DNA from: Deltaproteobacteria bacterium
Lineage (GTDB): Bacteria > Myxococcota_A > Polyangia > Polyangiales > Polyangiaceae
Length of the DNA: 64,000 bases
Assembly (NCBI GenBank): GCA_016218915.1
Contig: JACRCQ010000007.1
Location: 124,001 to 188,000 of the forward strand
Direction of reading: 5' to 3'
Shown one piece after another: positions 37,877 to 51,238 of the stretch. The notes beneath the pieces are model-generated. The model worked only from the letters and a program-made list of their open reading frames with translations, made no database searches and was not told where the DNA came from. Each line of letters starts with the position of its first letter. Within the stretch, counting starts at the first letter, position 1. The translations under genes and the position numbers were made by a program.

Positions 37877-38446
37877 CTACCTTATCCGCGAATGGCGCCG
37901 ACTGTACTGCTCGATACGTTCGCGCACAATCTTGACCGCCTCTGCCGCATCCCCAGCGCCGAACACCCGGTCGTCTGGAATCGTGTCGTATCGAACCCTG
38001 TCGTCGATTCGTCGGTCGGCCAGTTCTCCGCTCCATCCATCGACCCGCAGAGCAACGATCGGGCGACGGTAAATCCAGGCGAGCGCTATCTCGGTGAGCG
38101 TGCCCGCTCCCCCTCCGATCGCAACAACGGCGTCCGCCTGCGCCACCAATGAGTTGCGGAGATGGTCGAGCCCGGTCGGGACGACTACGTCTGCCCAAGC
38201 GTTCGCTCGTTCGGGATCGAATCCAGGAAGCAGGGCGATGACGGTTCCCGGCGTCCACGCGGGACACTCTCGCGCGCCTCGCGATGCGGCTTCCATGATG
38301 CCTCCGAGTCCGCCGGTAACAACGCGGAAGCCTGCCTCGCACAGCAAGGCTCCCACCTGTTGCCCGAGGGAGTAGTTTCGGGTTCCCTCGGGTGCTCCCT
38401 GGTCGCCAATGACAGCGACAGTCCTGCGCGTTCCCGATTGAATCAC
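37877..38446 (-). CDS. LOG/SLOG-family Rossmann protein (TIGR00725-like)
   Basis: 189 aa, GTG start overlapping the giant gene's stop (GTGA). VVTGGLGGIMEAASRGAREC and AIGGGAGTLTEIALAWIYRR are the two signature stretches of the LOG/TIGR00725 group, the second matching PGGxGTxxE with Gly for Pro. LOG enzymes remove ribose phosphate from nucleotides; SLOG domains in defence systems bind NAD- or nucleotide-derived signals. Cotranslation with the glycosyltransferase giant suggests a role in nucleotide(-sugar) metabolism or sensing for that protein. Family sure, role unclear. Confidence 0.85.
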   Translation of the reverse strand: MIQSGTRRTVAVIGDQGAPEGTRNYSLGQQVGALLCEAGFRVVTGGLGGIMEAASRGARECPAWTPGTVIALLPGFDPERANAWADVVVPTGLDHLRNSLVAQADAVVAIGGGAGTLTEIALAWIYRRPIVALRVDGWSGELADRRIDDRVRYDTIPDDRVFGAGDAAEAVKIVRERIEQYSRRHSRIR

Positions 38447-41400
38447 TGCTCACCTCCGCTGCACACTGATTGCATTGCCATAATTCTCGCGATGATTTCT
38501 TCGCGTTCGAGACGCTCCCTGCCGACTTTCCCGGCCCCCGATGGTTCGTACAGGTACAGCGGTTCGTCGATGTAGTGCGGCGCGGAAGCCGCCTCAACAA
38601 GCGGCAGCATGAGTGCCCAGTCCCACGCAAGGTCTACGTACCGACCGTTGAGACGTAGCGATTCGTCCTGCACGCGGTCGAACAACCCCCGACGGAATGC
38701 CCGGAGATGTTGCCAGACGTTTCCTCCTCGACTCTCTCTCGGGCGCACGAAATCCGCCGGGTAGTTCTTCGACTTGTCAGTACGCAGCATCCCTCCGATG
38801 GTGAGGTCAGCCCCCCGCAGAAACTCCGCCGCAACACGGGCGAGTGCCCCTTCACCGAGCAAGGCGTCATCGAGGTCCGCGAGCACGACAATACTCCGCG
38901 GATTCCGACATACGTATCGCAGAGCCCAGACGATATTCGCGAGCGCTCCACGCCGCTCTCGCAGCGTAACCACGGTAGCATTCGGAAAATGGTCGAACTG
39001 AAGGCGCAAGAAGTCCCGGCTCGATTGCGCTCCGCCGTCCTCAATCGCGACGATGCCCCAGTCCGGCTCAGTCTGAGAAAGAAGCGCATCGCGGAAGCGT
39101 GCAATCCGGCCGGAGGGGACGTCGCGCCCACACGCTATCACAACGACCTTCTCGTCGCGTTGGGGACCGAGCCAGTCCTGAAGACTGCCAACGAGCTCAA
39201 CGCTTCCCCGTTGCTTTGGCGGGACGTACCCCGCCTCCACGCGATCGAGCGCCGCGAGCCAGAAATCACGGTCGCGCTTGCGGTCGTTGGGAGGATGAAC
39301 GAAGAAGGTCTTGGAGCTGCCACCGCGCAACGACCGCAGTCCACGCTCTCGGACTTGAACGTCAAGCGAGCGGTGCCAGCCCTGGAGAAGAGAGTGCCCG
39401 CGTAGCTCATTCCTCCATGGTCGAGAGGCTAGCAATTTGCGGCGATCTAGAACGGTGCCACGAACCTCCACGCGCCACGGCCCGTCCTCCCCGTCGGCCG
39501 TCCACGCCTGGTCGCAATCATGACAGATGTTCAGAGATGCACAGATTGAAGCGGGATCTCGTTGAAGGGCGTCAACCGCTTCACCCAAGTAGTCTTGTCG
39601 GTGGTCAAGCCTCGCGACGAGCAAGTCGTCATCGACGTGCAGAATGTAGTCCCCCGTGCATGCCTCGAACCCGCAGAGGCTCGCGGCGACCGGCACTCCG
39701 CTCACCGTGTGGGTGTCGTCGGCGTCGAGGTCGAACCATCGGTTGTGGAGGGCGGCAACCTCGGCAGTCCCTTCTGGTACCTCGACAACGCGGTCGATTG
39801 TGCCGTCGGCAACAAGCTGTGCGAGAGCAGATCTGGCCGCCCCGAGATCCGCCTCATCGTACTGCCTGACGAAGTCTGTTCTCCGTCGATCCAGTACCAC
39901 CACCCGCTCGCAAAACGCCTGTGGTCCCTCCAACTGTTCTACGAGATGGCGAACCTGAACGCCGAGCGTGCGCCACTCCAACGCGCAAGTGCGTATGAGA
40001 AGCGAAACCCGCAACGGAAGCTTCACGGCCCTTGCCGTGAGCACCAAGAAGTCCGACGCTGGATCGAGGCGGGCAAGGTCCACCGTCGCGGTCTCGTCGA
40101 CGGCCTCAACCACGAGTCCTGCGCGCAGCAGGTCGCGGCGCAATATGTGCAGCGGTCGGTGGACGTCTTTCCGCAGCGCGGCGTTTTCGCGGACGCTCTT
40201 GGTCCACGCGAACACGCGGTCCGGGGCACCATCGATGGGAATGCTGCGCCGTTGGAAAGGCGTGTCGCCACCGAACGTGTAGAACGGGTTGCAGACCGCC
40301 ACCACAACGCGGCCACCGTCCCGTACCGCAGCGCGCAAGTCAGAAAGGACCGCTCGGTACTCTGCCTCGTCTTCAATCGTGCATAGAACCAGTGAACACA
40401 CCACCGCGTCGTATCGGCCCTGGCGAAACGCTACCGACTTGTCCGTCGTGAGGGTTGTCCCCTCGCGATGTTCCCACCGTGGTGAGCTTGCCAAGTCGTA
40501 GCCCACGGCCCGAAGCCCCCGGCTGGCGAGGTCCAGCACCAGGCGGCCGTCTCCGCAGCCGAAGTCCAGTACGCTGGATGGAGAGGCGCTGAGGATCTGG
40601 GAGCGCACCAGTTCGGCCAGCTCGCGCATCGCGTCGGGAGCCAGCACGGCGCGTTCTAACCGCTCCCATCCGGTCAATTCCGGGATGTCCTCATGCAGGG
40701 CACGTTTCATCAATCCCTCAAGATCAGTGTGGTGTGGCCATCGCCAACAAAGCCACGCTCGGCGCACCATGTGGTGCCATTCATTCGCGTCGAGCGCCCT
40801 GAGGTCCGCACCGTAGTCCACGAGCCGGACGCGCTCCCCCGCTACGCGGAGGTTGCGAGGATGAAGGTTGCGGAACGCAACGCCGTAGTCACGGCATTCG
40901 CGCAGCAGCCGTACGAATCCGGCCGCATGCCCACCGCTGAAGGCTTCCGTGGGCTCGTACGGATAGACGAGAATCGCGTGGTGTCCGTGCTCGATGAGTC
41001 GGTGAAGGGGGTAAAGTCCCTCAGTGTCGCTCCACCTTCCGATGAAACTTCGCAGTAAGTTATGATCGCTTTCGCTCGCTCGTGCGCGCCAGAGGTCGAG
41101 GTACTTGAAGACCTCGCGCCCGTCTGTGAACACCACCCCCTCGTATCCAGTCCCCAGCAAACGGAGCGCGCACGTCGGATTCGCAAGGCGCTCAACCTGG
41201 GCCTGAGCAATCCGCACACGTTCCTGGCGAAGCCATTCCGGTTTCACTGTCACGGGCACTGCGACATCTTCGAGCCTCGCACGCAAAGATCGGACGTACT
41301 CGGCAATTTGAAGGGGGGCGGTATCCGCGATAGCGGCCCGAACGCGATCGAGGATGCTGCCATCGAGCGCGGCGAGCACTCGGGTCGCGAACGCAGCGAG

Positions 41401-43611
41401 TCCCTCGCAGTGCTCGCGAACCTCCGGGACCGAATTCCACCATGCGCAGGGGTCTCCTACCATGCGTCGAACTGTGCGTGCAGCACCGCGGGCACGATGA
41501 AAAGACAGGACGAACGCAGCCGTCCGTTCCATGAGGAACTTCTGATATCGCTCGCGGGCAGCGAGCGACATCTCGTCGTTCGGGCCTTGGAAGAGGGGCC
41601 ACCTTTCAGTCACGTCGCGGATGGTGGAATACAGGGCGTAGCCACGGATGTCGTCGACCAAGGTCGCAACGTCGAACTCGCCTTCCACAGCGTCAGTTCG
41701 ATCATGGAACACTGCGAAGGGCGCTTCCTCGATACGTCGTCCGCGCATGTGTGCATTGAGTAGAGCCCACATCATGTCGGAGCGTCGAGTGGGTCGACCT
41801 TCTGGTGAGGGTACGATCTGCGGCACATCGACCAACGCGGCGGCATCGAACACGAGCGTGTTTCCTCCTCGGCGGATCGAGGAGCAGAGGGCGAGCTCCG
41901 CGTCACCCTCGACGAAGAGCGGGCGAAAGACCTGCTCGCCGGCGAAAGCCCTCGGGGCCTGCGTGGCAAGCTGCTTGAACACTTCGAGAACTGGCGCATC
42001 CGGGCGCGTCGGACAGAACCAGAAGGGCAATTCCAGGTGCCAGGTATGTGGGCGCGCAAAGTCATAGTAGAAGTCCGGCGCAGCGCGTGAGTGTTCGACA
42101 TTCAATGATGTGAGATCCGGCCAAATCTCGTCGGGCCCCATCGTGCGCATCGCTGCGAGGTTCGCTGCCAGGTCAACGAGCTGCGTTCGCAGCGTTGCTG
42201 CCGCTGGAAGAGGCGCGGCACCAGTGTCCACGCCGATGACAACTGCTGCTCCCGCCGATCGAAGTCGGATGATGGCGTTCACGGCATCGAGCGGTCGGCG
42301 CACGAGCTGGCCTCCCTCGTGCACGAGGGGAGTCAGGCGCTTGTCATCATCGAGGATCCACGCAATGGAGCCGGGGCGCATCAGCCGCCTCACGTATCGC
42401 TGCGTCATGGCGCGCGCCTCGCTGATGCCAACACGTCCACCGCGCCTCGTGAACCCGGTGCCGAAGAAGCCCGAGGCCGCGTCCTGACGTTGCCGGTCGA
42501 CATCCGCCAAGTAGCACCGGAGACCCTTGCCAATCATGTCGTCAATCTTCGACCGAAGGAGCTGTCCGCCGGGGCCGTTCTCGACGACCACGACGTCGAG
42601 TGCGGCAACTCTGGGATCGGATTGGAGTGCCAGAAGATCGCCGAGGAGGGGCGCGATGCGGGCGACGCCGCGCTCGTCGCCATCAGCCGTAACCCCCACA
42701 ACGAGCACGACTGTTTCGTTCCCGCCATCCGGCGCTTCCGGCACGGCCCGATGCTCAGCGCGTGAAGTTGAAGGCGGCGCCGTTGGCAGCATCGAAGTTG
42801 CGGCAATCTTGAAGACTCCCTGCGCGTGCGCCGCGAACGCTTCGCGCTGGTCAGCGTCCATTCGCAAGCAGTACTTTTGCCAGAACTGGGCGAGTCCGCC
42901 GGCCTTTGCGCAACTGCCTGCCGTGGATAGACGTTGTCGATCGCCGCTGGCATCGTGATGTACCGAGGCTTGAACCAGCGGAGCGTACGCGATGCCGCTG
43001 TCGGCCAGGCGGATGACTAGATCGCGATCAGTTGTGCTGGAGAGCGACTCATCGAACATACCCGCCTCGAGGAGAGCGGCGAGCGTGACGAAGAGATTGG
43101 ACCCTTGTAGGTGTGGGTTTCGGACGAGGGCAGCCGTCGCGGCGAGCGCTCCCGGAGCCGGCTGCACGCGCCCCTCCGGGTGCCCGTCGTCGTGGCGAAC
43201 TATGCCCGCCGCCACCATGTCAAGGTTGTGACTCACCGCGCGGGCAAGGCAGCCCGCGATGTGATTGGGATCCCACCAGTCGTCGTCGTCAAGAATCGCG
43301 ACATAGACCGCATCAGGGGGCGAGAACCGCCGCGTTGCTTCGTCGAGACCAGAGTTCCACGCACCGGAGGCTCCAGCGGAGCGCCGATTTCCCAGGAGAA
43401 CAACGTCGATGTTCGCCGGGACGGCCAAGTCGTGGACCGCCCGGCGGACCTCAGTGCCAACAGTTCGCTCGTCCTCGACCACAATCAGGACGTCGGGCAC
43501 CCGTGTCTGCGCGACAACGGAAGCAACAGCTCGCCGAAGCAGAACCGGGCGCTCTCGCGTGGCTATCAGGGCGACGACGAACGGGTTCGGAACGCGGGCG
43601 GGAAGCAGCAC
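38443..43611 (-). CDS. Giant multidomain glycosyltransferase/kinase-fold/methyltransferase
   Basis: ~1722 aa from GTG 43611, chosen for a GGAGG four bases upstream; ATG 43743 would add 44 low-quality residues. In order: family-2 glycosyltransferase with ILDDDDWWDP near 107; second GT-A region with WILDDDKRL near 420; protein-kinase fold near 815-960 (GTGYEGVVF, EVFKYLD, FRNLHPRNLRV, VDYGADL); SAM methyltransferase near 1010-1210 (VLDFGCGDG); third GT with LHVDDDL near 1324; fourth GT with LADLDDA near 1575. The kinase loop has FRN where HRD is usual. GT, kinase and methyltransferase activities together recall O-antigen synthesis with WbdD-type chain capping. Encoded in reverse between terminase and portal, as cargo. 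Confidence 0.8.
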   Translation of the reverse strand: MLLPARVPNPFVVALIATRERPVLLRRAVASVVAQTRVPDVLIVVEDERTVGTEVRRAVHDLAVPANIDVVLLGNRRSAGASGAWNSGLDEATRRFSPPDAVYVAILDDDDWWDPNHIAGCLARAVSHNLDMVAAGIVRHDDGHPEGRVQPAPGALAATAALVRNPHLQGSNLFVTLAALLEAGMFDESLSSTTDRDLVIRLADSGIAYAPLVQASVHHDASGDRQRLSTAGSCAKAGGLAQFWQKYCLRMDADQREAFAAHAQGVFKIAATSMLPTAPPSTSRAEHRAVPEAPDGGNETVVLVVGVTADGDERGVARIAPLLGDLLALQSDPRVAALDVVVVENGPGGQLLRSKIDDMIGKGLRCYLADVDRQRQDAASGFFGTGFTRRGGRVGISEARAMTQRYVRRLMRPGSIAWILDDDKRLTPLVHEGGQLVRRPLDAVNAIIRLRSAGAAVVIGVDTGAAPLPAAATLRTQLVDLAANLAAMRTMGPDEIWPDLTSLNVEHSRAAPDFYYDFARPHTWHLELPFWFCPTRPDAPVLEVFKQLATQAPRAFAGEQVFRPLFVEGDAELALCSSIRRGGNTLVFDAAALVDVPQIVPSPEGRPTRRSDMMWALLNAHMRGRRIEEAPFAVFHDRTDAVEGEFDVATLVDDIRGYALYSTIRDVTERWPLFQGPNDEMSLAARERYQKFLMERTAAFVLSFHRARGAARTVRRMVGDPCAWWNSVPEVREHCEGLAAFATRVLAALDGSILDRVRAAIADTAPLQIAEYVRSLRARLEDVAVPVTVKPEWLRQERVRIAQAQVERLANPTCALRLLGTGYEGVVFTDGREVFKYLDLWRARASESDHNLLRSFIGRWSDTEGLYPLHRLIEHGHHAILVYPYEPTEAFSGGHAAGFVRLLRECRDYGVAFRNLHPRNLRVAGERVRLVDYGADLRALDANEWHHMVRRAWLCWRWPHHTDLEGLMKRALHEDIPELTGWERLERAVLAPDAMRELAELVRSQILSASPSSVLDFGCGDGRLVLDLASRGLRAVGYDLASSPRWEHREGTTLTTDKSVAFRQGRYDAVVCSLVLCTIEDEAEYRAVLSDLRAAVRDGGRVVVAVCNPFYTFGGDTPFQRRSIPIDGAPDRVFAWTKSVRENAALRKDVHRPLHILRRDLLRAGLVVEAVDETATVDLARLDPASDFLVLTARAVKLPLRVSLLIRTCALEWRTLGVQVRHLVEQLEGPQAFCERVVVLDRRRTDFVRQYDEADLGAARSALAQLVADGTIDRVVEVPEGTAEVAALHNRWFDLDADDTHTVSGVPVAASLCGFEACTGDYILHVDDDLLVARLDHRQDYLGEAVDALQRDPASICASLNICHDCDQAWTADGEDGPWRVEVRGTVLDRRKLLASRPWRNELRGHSLLQGWHRSLDVQVRERGLRSLRGGSSKTFFVHPPNDRKRDRDFWLAALDRVEAGYVPPKQRGSVELVGSLQDWLGPQRDEKVVVIACGRDVPSGRIARFRDALLSQTEPDWGIVAIEDGGAQSSRDFLRLQFDHFPNATVVTLRERRGALANIVWALRYVCRNPRSIVVLADLDDALLGEGALARVAAEFLRGADLTIGGMLRTDKSKNYPADFVRPRESRGGNVWQHLRAFRRGLFDRVQDESLRLNGRYVDLAWDWALMLPLVEAASAPHYIDEPLYLYEPSGAGKVGRERLEREEIIARIMAMQSVCSGGEQ

Positions 43612-43886
43612 GGCACCTCCGGATGGGGAGAGAGGTAACGCGGCCCGTGCCGCGCTGGGCGTCCCTTTCGTTTGCGGACGGTCCCAGCTCACGCTGGCGC
43701 GCCGCGTGCCGTTCATCCTCGGCGTGCGGCGACGGTGTTCCAACCGTCAGCTCCCGAACGGGAGCACCCATGTCCTAACGCTTGTCAGCGCCATTCTATT
43801 CGCGCCTGCCTCGGAAGCAAATCGGTCGATCGTGCTCGCATGTGTCCCACACAGGCCGCTCCCAGGCTCTGTTCGAGCGGGTCGTG

Positions 43887-45690
<1,804 letters not shown>

Positions 45691-45701
<11 letters not shown>

Positions 45702-45948
45702 CGCGCTCCACCGGGCGTGGGTTGCCCAAGCACAGGCCGACGCCGACCGCGGCGTCATCGAGTGCCGCATCTGCAAGCATCCGGCGCCGCTGGATGAGGC
45801 GATCACTCTGTGGCGCAACGGGTTCCTCGTGTTCGCCGTGTGCGACCGGTGCTGCGGAAGCCACGATGTCGTGATCCGCCCGACCGGCGCGGGAATCGAA
45901 GTACGAGGCTCGAGCCGCGGACCCCTCGTGATCCGGGGCAATCCGTGA
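45691..45948 (+). CDS. Zinc-ribbon protein (Com-like size)
   Basis: 85 aa; GAGGAGG six bases before ATG 45691, overlapping the portal end by 11 bases. CRICKHPAPLDE and VCDRCCGSHDVV form two CxxC knuckles. A helical start (DRDALHRAWVAQAQADADRG) precedes them. Third of four small Cys4 proteins in the window. Likely nucleic-acid binding; role in the head operon unknown. Confidence 0.65.
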
Positions 45949-46247
45949 AGGCAGTCGTGACCAGCAAGCGCCCCTGCCTCCTCGCGCGCGGCGAAATGCG
46001 TCGTGTTCCACAGGACCGGAACTACCGGGGCATTGTGGGCTACCACGTCTGCTGTCCGCGCTGCGGATTCGTCACGGCGGTGCTGAACGGCGCGGGCGAC
46101 CTGGCGATCACGGAGTCCGCCGACGAGAGCGTGACATTCTCGCTGCCGGCGCGATGCGTGTTCTGCAACGTGCTGATCCATCTCGCCGCCGGCGAGCTCA
46201 AGCTCGAGGAGGACGACCGTGTGCGGGACGTCACCTATCGTCGATGA
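45945..46247 (+). CDS. Zinc-ribbon protein
   Basis: 100 aa, GTG 45945 overlapping the previous stop (GTGA). CCPRCGFVTAVLNG and ARCVFCNVLIHL give two CxxC pairs separated by a beta-rich segment, a rubredoxin-like or ribbon fold. Overlaps the MuF gene by 29 bases. Fourth Cys4 protein of the element. Unknown function. Confidence 0.65.
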   Translation: MKAVVTSKRPCLLARGEMRRVPQDRNYRGIVGYHVCCPRCGFVTAVLNGAGDLAITESADESVTFSLPARCVFCNVLIHLAAGELKLEEDDRVRDVTYRR

Positions 46248-47295
46248 CCAGTCGCTGATTCGAGCAGCGCGTTCCGCTGCCGACGAGCTCCTTTCCGGGC
46301 TTGGGGTACCCATCCGAAAGGCTTTGGAGGTCACGACTCCACGGGGCTTCGACGCAGCCGTGTCCCGCCTTGCGGCTCTTCTGCGAAGGCTCAGCCGAGC
46401 GCCCGAGACCGAGGCAGTGCGCCAGGCGGTCGCGGTCCTGGACGTAGACTGGCGGGCAATGACTGCCGCGCAGAGGAGCCAGCTCGTTCGCCGTGCTCTT
46501 GCATCGGCAGGCCGAGCGGTCTCCACGGTCCATGAGCAGATTCGAGCGCCCCTCGGGTGCGCCGCATCGGACGTCGTCGCAGCAACGCGGTCGGATGGTC
46601 GTCGGCGCGGGCTCGCCATCGCGGCGGACCTCAATGCGGTCGACCGCCGCGCGGTTGCCTACGTAACCCGGGCGAACAGCCTATTCGTCCGCGACGAGTA
46701 CGGTCGACGCCTCGATTCCTTCGGCCTCGAGGCGAAGCGAATCGTCGCGCGCGGTCTCGAGGACGGTCTCGGGCGGGACGAGATTGCGGGCGACCTGGCA
46801 CGCGCCGCGAACGCCGCGATGGTGCAGCGGTCAGCGTCGTACTGGGATGTGATCGCGGCCTCGTTCGTAGGCGAGGCGCGGAGCCTCTCGCAGATCTCGT
46901 CCTACGCCGAGGCGGGGATCGAGCGCTACGTGCTCTCCGCGGTGCTCGACGAGCACACCACCGACACGTGCCGATTCCTCGACGGGAAGGTCATTCAAAC
47001 TGGCGAAGCAATCCGATTGCTCGATCGCATGGAGTCCTCCGTCGACCCCACCGCCATCAAGCAGGTTCGGCCATGGGTGCGCGAGCGAGTCGGCGAGGAC
47101 GGGAAACGCGCCCTCGTCGTGGACCGCGACGGCGAACGCAGCGTGCTGGCCGTTGTCGAGCGTTCTGGGGTCGGTGCCCGTGACGACCGCGGCGCATACT
47201 CGCGGGCCTTGTCTGGGAGAGACCTCGCCCCCGCGGGAATCGGATTCCCTCCCTTCCATGGTCTCTGTCGGACCACGACCCTCCCGGACGTCTGA
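46219..47295 (+). CDS. MuF/SPP1 gp7-like minor head protein
   Basis: 358 aa, GTG start 46219. The C-terminal domain is diagnostic of the MuF family: VLDEHTTDTCRFLDGKV and, at the end, FPPFHGLCRTTTLPDV. The N-terminal ~190 residues are helical. MuF proteins are packaged with the head near the portal and help DNA exit or ejection; the gene follows portal, as in Mu and SPP1. The overlap with the zinc-ribbon gene supports coupled translation. Confidence 0.85.
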   Translation: MCGTSPIVDDQSLIRAARSAADELLSGLGVPIRKALEVTTPRGFDAAVSRLAALLRRLSRAPETEAVRQAVAVLDVDWRAMTAAQRSQLVRRALASAGRAVSTVHEQIRAPLGCAASDVVAATRSDGRRRGLAIAADLNAVDRRAVAYVTRANSLFVRDEYGRRLDSFGLEAKRIVARGLEDGLGRDEIAGDLARAANAAMVQRSASYWDVIAASFVGEARSLSQISSYAEAGIERYVLSAVLDEHTTDTCRFLDGKVIQTGEAIRLLDRMESSVDPTAIKQVRPWVRERVGEDGKRALVVDRDGERSVLAVVERSGVGARDDRGAYSRALSGRDLAPAGIGFPPFHGLCRTTTLPDV

Positions 47296-47366
47296 TTCGC
47301 AATTCGCAACTACCCCGTTGCGGAGTCGCCCGTGCAATGCTTTCCTCCGTCCAAACGGAGGCCAAC

Positions 47367-48086
47367 GTGGCACGCAATATTGAAGAATCCCCGACCGAGG
47401 CAATCGTTGTCGCCGAGCAAGAGCCAGCGCTGCCAGCAAGCGCAACGAAGCAGGACGAAAAACTCGTAAACAGGGCCGCGAAGCATGTCCGCGACATCCT
47501 CGCGCGGACTGTCTCGCAGGGTCTGGAGGAGGTGGGCAATTACCTCCTCGATACGTTCTACGAGGGGAACGCCGAGCTCTACCAGTCGCTGAAGCCGAGC
47601 AAGCATGCATCGCTCACGTTGCTCGAGGAGCGCTGCGAAACGCTCGAGCTTCCGGTGAGCCGAACCTTCCTCGCGAACGCGATCGGCGTCGCGGTGATGA
47701 CGAAGCACCTTCCGAAGTCATCGTCTTTCCTCAAGCTGCCGCCGAGCCACAAGACCGAGTTGCTCGGAATCAGCACGCCGGAGAAGGCCGAGACCCTGGC
47801 TGCGAAGGTGATCGAGGGGAAGCTCACGGTCCAGAAGCTGCGCGAGCTCGTGCGCAAAGAGCGTGCGAAGGGGAAGAAGAACCCACAAGGGCGCAAGCCA
47901 ATGCCGACTGTCGTCCGGGTCCTGACGTCGTGCGCGAAGCTGCTCAACCACCGAGAGACAGGACGACTGGTGTTCCGCAAGGCCGACTTCGCTGAGCTAA
48001 CGGACGATCAGCGGGAAGAAGTGAAGGAGTTGCTCTTGCTCTTCCAGAAGCGGTTGGAGGAGATCCAGAAGCACCTCGGTGAATAG
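47367..48086 (+). CDS. Hypothetical protein with basic helical core
   Basis: 239 aa from GTG 47367, chosen because GGAGG lies five bases upstream; ATG 47337 is in frame but lacks that spacing. Helical throughout: LVNRAAKHVRDILARTVSQG, LEEVGNYLLDTFYEGNAELY, KVIEGKLTVQKLRELVRKER, then a basic GKKNPQGRKPM linker and a C-terminal coiled coil (EEVKELLLLFQKRLEEIQKH). Looks like a DNA-binding regulator rather than a virion part. No family recognised. Confidence 0.65.
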   Translation: MARNIEESPTEAIVVAEQEPALPASATKQDEKLVNRAAKHVRDILARTVSQGLEEVGNYLLDTFYEGNAELYQSLKPSKHASLTLLEERCETLELPVSRTFLANAIGVAVMTKHLPKSSSFLKLPPSHKTELLGISTPEKAETLAAKVIEGKLTVQKLRELVRKERAKGKKNPQGRKPMPTVVRVLTSCAKLLNHRETGRLVFRKADFAELTDDQREEVKELLLLFQKRLEEIQKHLGE

Positions 48087-48202
48087 CGCAGAACCTGTCC
48101 CCTTGCCGTAGCGCTGCTCCTCTGCCCCCTGCGTGACCCACTGCAGGACCCGACCCCGAAACCCGTCCTCGAAGCCCGGCCTCTCACCCGTGGAGGCGCG
48201 CC

Positions 48203-50403
<2,201 letters not shown>

Positions 50404-50407
<4 letters not shown>

Positions 50408-51225
50408 GCACAACCGAAGACCCCAATGCTGGCGTCCACCGGCTGATCGACATGGTCGTCGAGGAAGTGTCCCTCGTCGATCGCGCCGCGAACAAGCACC
50501 GATTTCTCGTCGTGAAGAGGGATGAACCCATGGCAGACAAGTCCAAGAAGAGCGGCGCCAAGCCCGCTGAAACGACCCCGGCGCCGACGGCTGGGGGCGC
50601 GGAGCAGGTCAGCAAGGCGATCGGGGATGCGCTCGGAATCGCCACCACCGCCCTCGAAGCGCTGACCAATGCGATTGAGCAGCTCGGCCAGGTGGTGGGC
50701 GACGCCGACACCACGCCGATCGTGGCGGAGCTCGCCCAGGAGCTGTCCGAGGTCGCAGGCCAACTCGCGGTTGCCGCGGGGGTCGAGCCCGCTGCTGCCG
50801 AAGGTTCTGGTGATGTGAATGCGGCCGTTGAAGGGGTGCGCTCCATGCTCTCGCAGGTGTCGGAGCTGCTGTCTTCGTCGGCCGCGAAGAACGATCCCGA
50901 TCCTTCGTCTGCGCCCCCGGCAGCCGCAGCGCCCGCTCCTGCGCCCGCTTCCGAGGTGGCACAGCCTGCCAACGACGATTCAGCCGAAGTCAGCAAGCAG
51001 CTGGCCACCGTTGCGACCTCGCTTCGCTCGCTGACCGACGCCATGAAGGATCAGTCCCAGAGGCTCGGTCGCCTCGAGAAGGGTGTCGGACTCCCCAATA
51101 GCCGTCAGGCCCCTGAGCGCCCGGCGCCGCGGGCCGGCGCCGAGGACGTCAGCTGGCCCCTCGATCTCAACCGCCCGATGGACCGGGAGAGCGTCGACAA
51201 GACGACCTCCTTCCACGACCGCTGA
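50404..51225 (+). CDS. Probable head scaffold protein
   Basis: 273 aa from TTG 50404, overlapping the previous stop (TTGA). Begins with [20 protein letters not shown], a motif common at the junction of prohead protease and scaffold genes. The middle and end are Ala/Glu/Ser-rich and coiled-coil-like ([49 protein letters not shown]), with a Pro/Ala linker. It immediately precedes the capsid gene. It would form the core around which the capsid assembles and is then cleaved by the XkdF-like protease. Confidence 0.65.
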
Positions 51226-51238
51226 GGAAGGAAGAACC

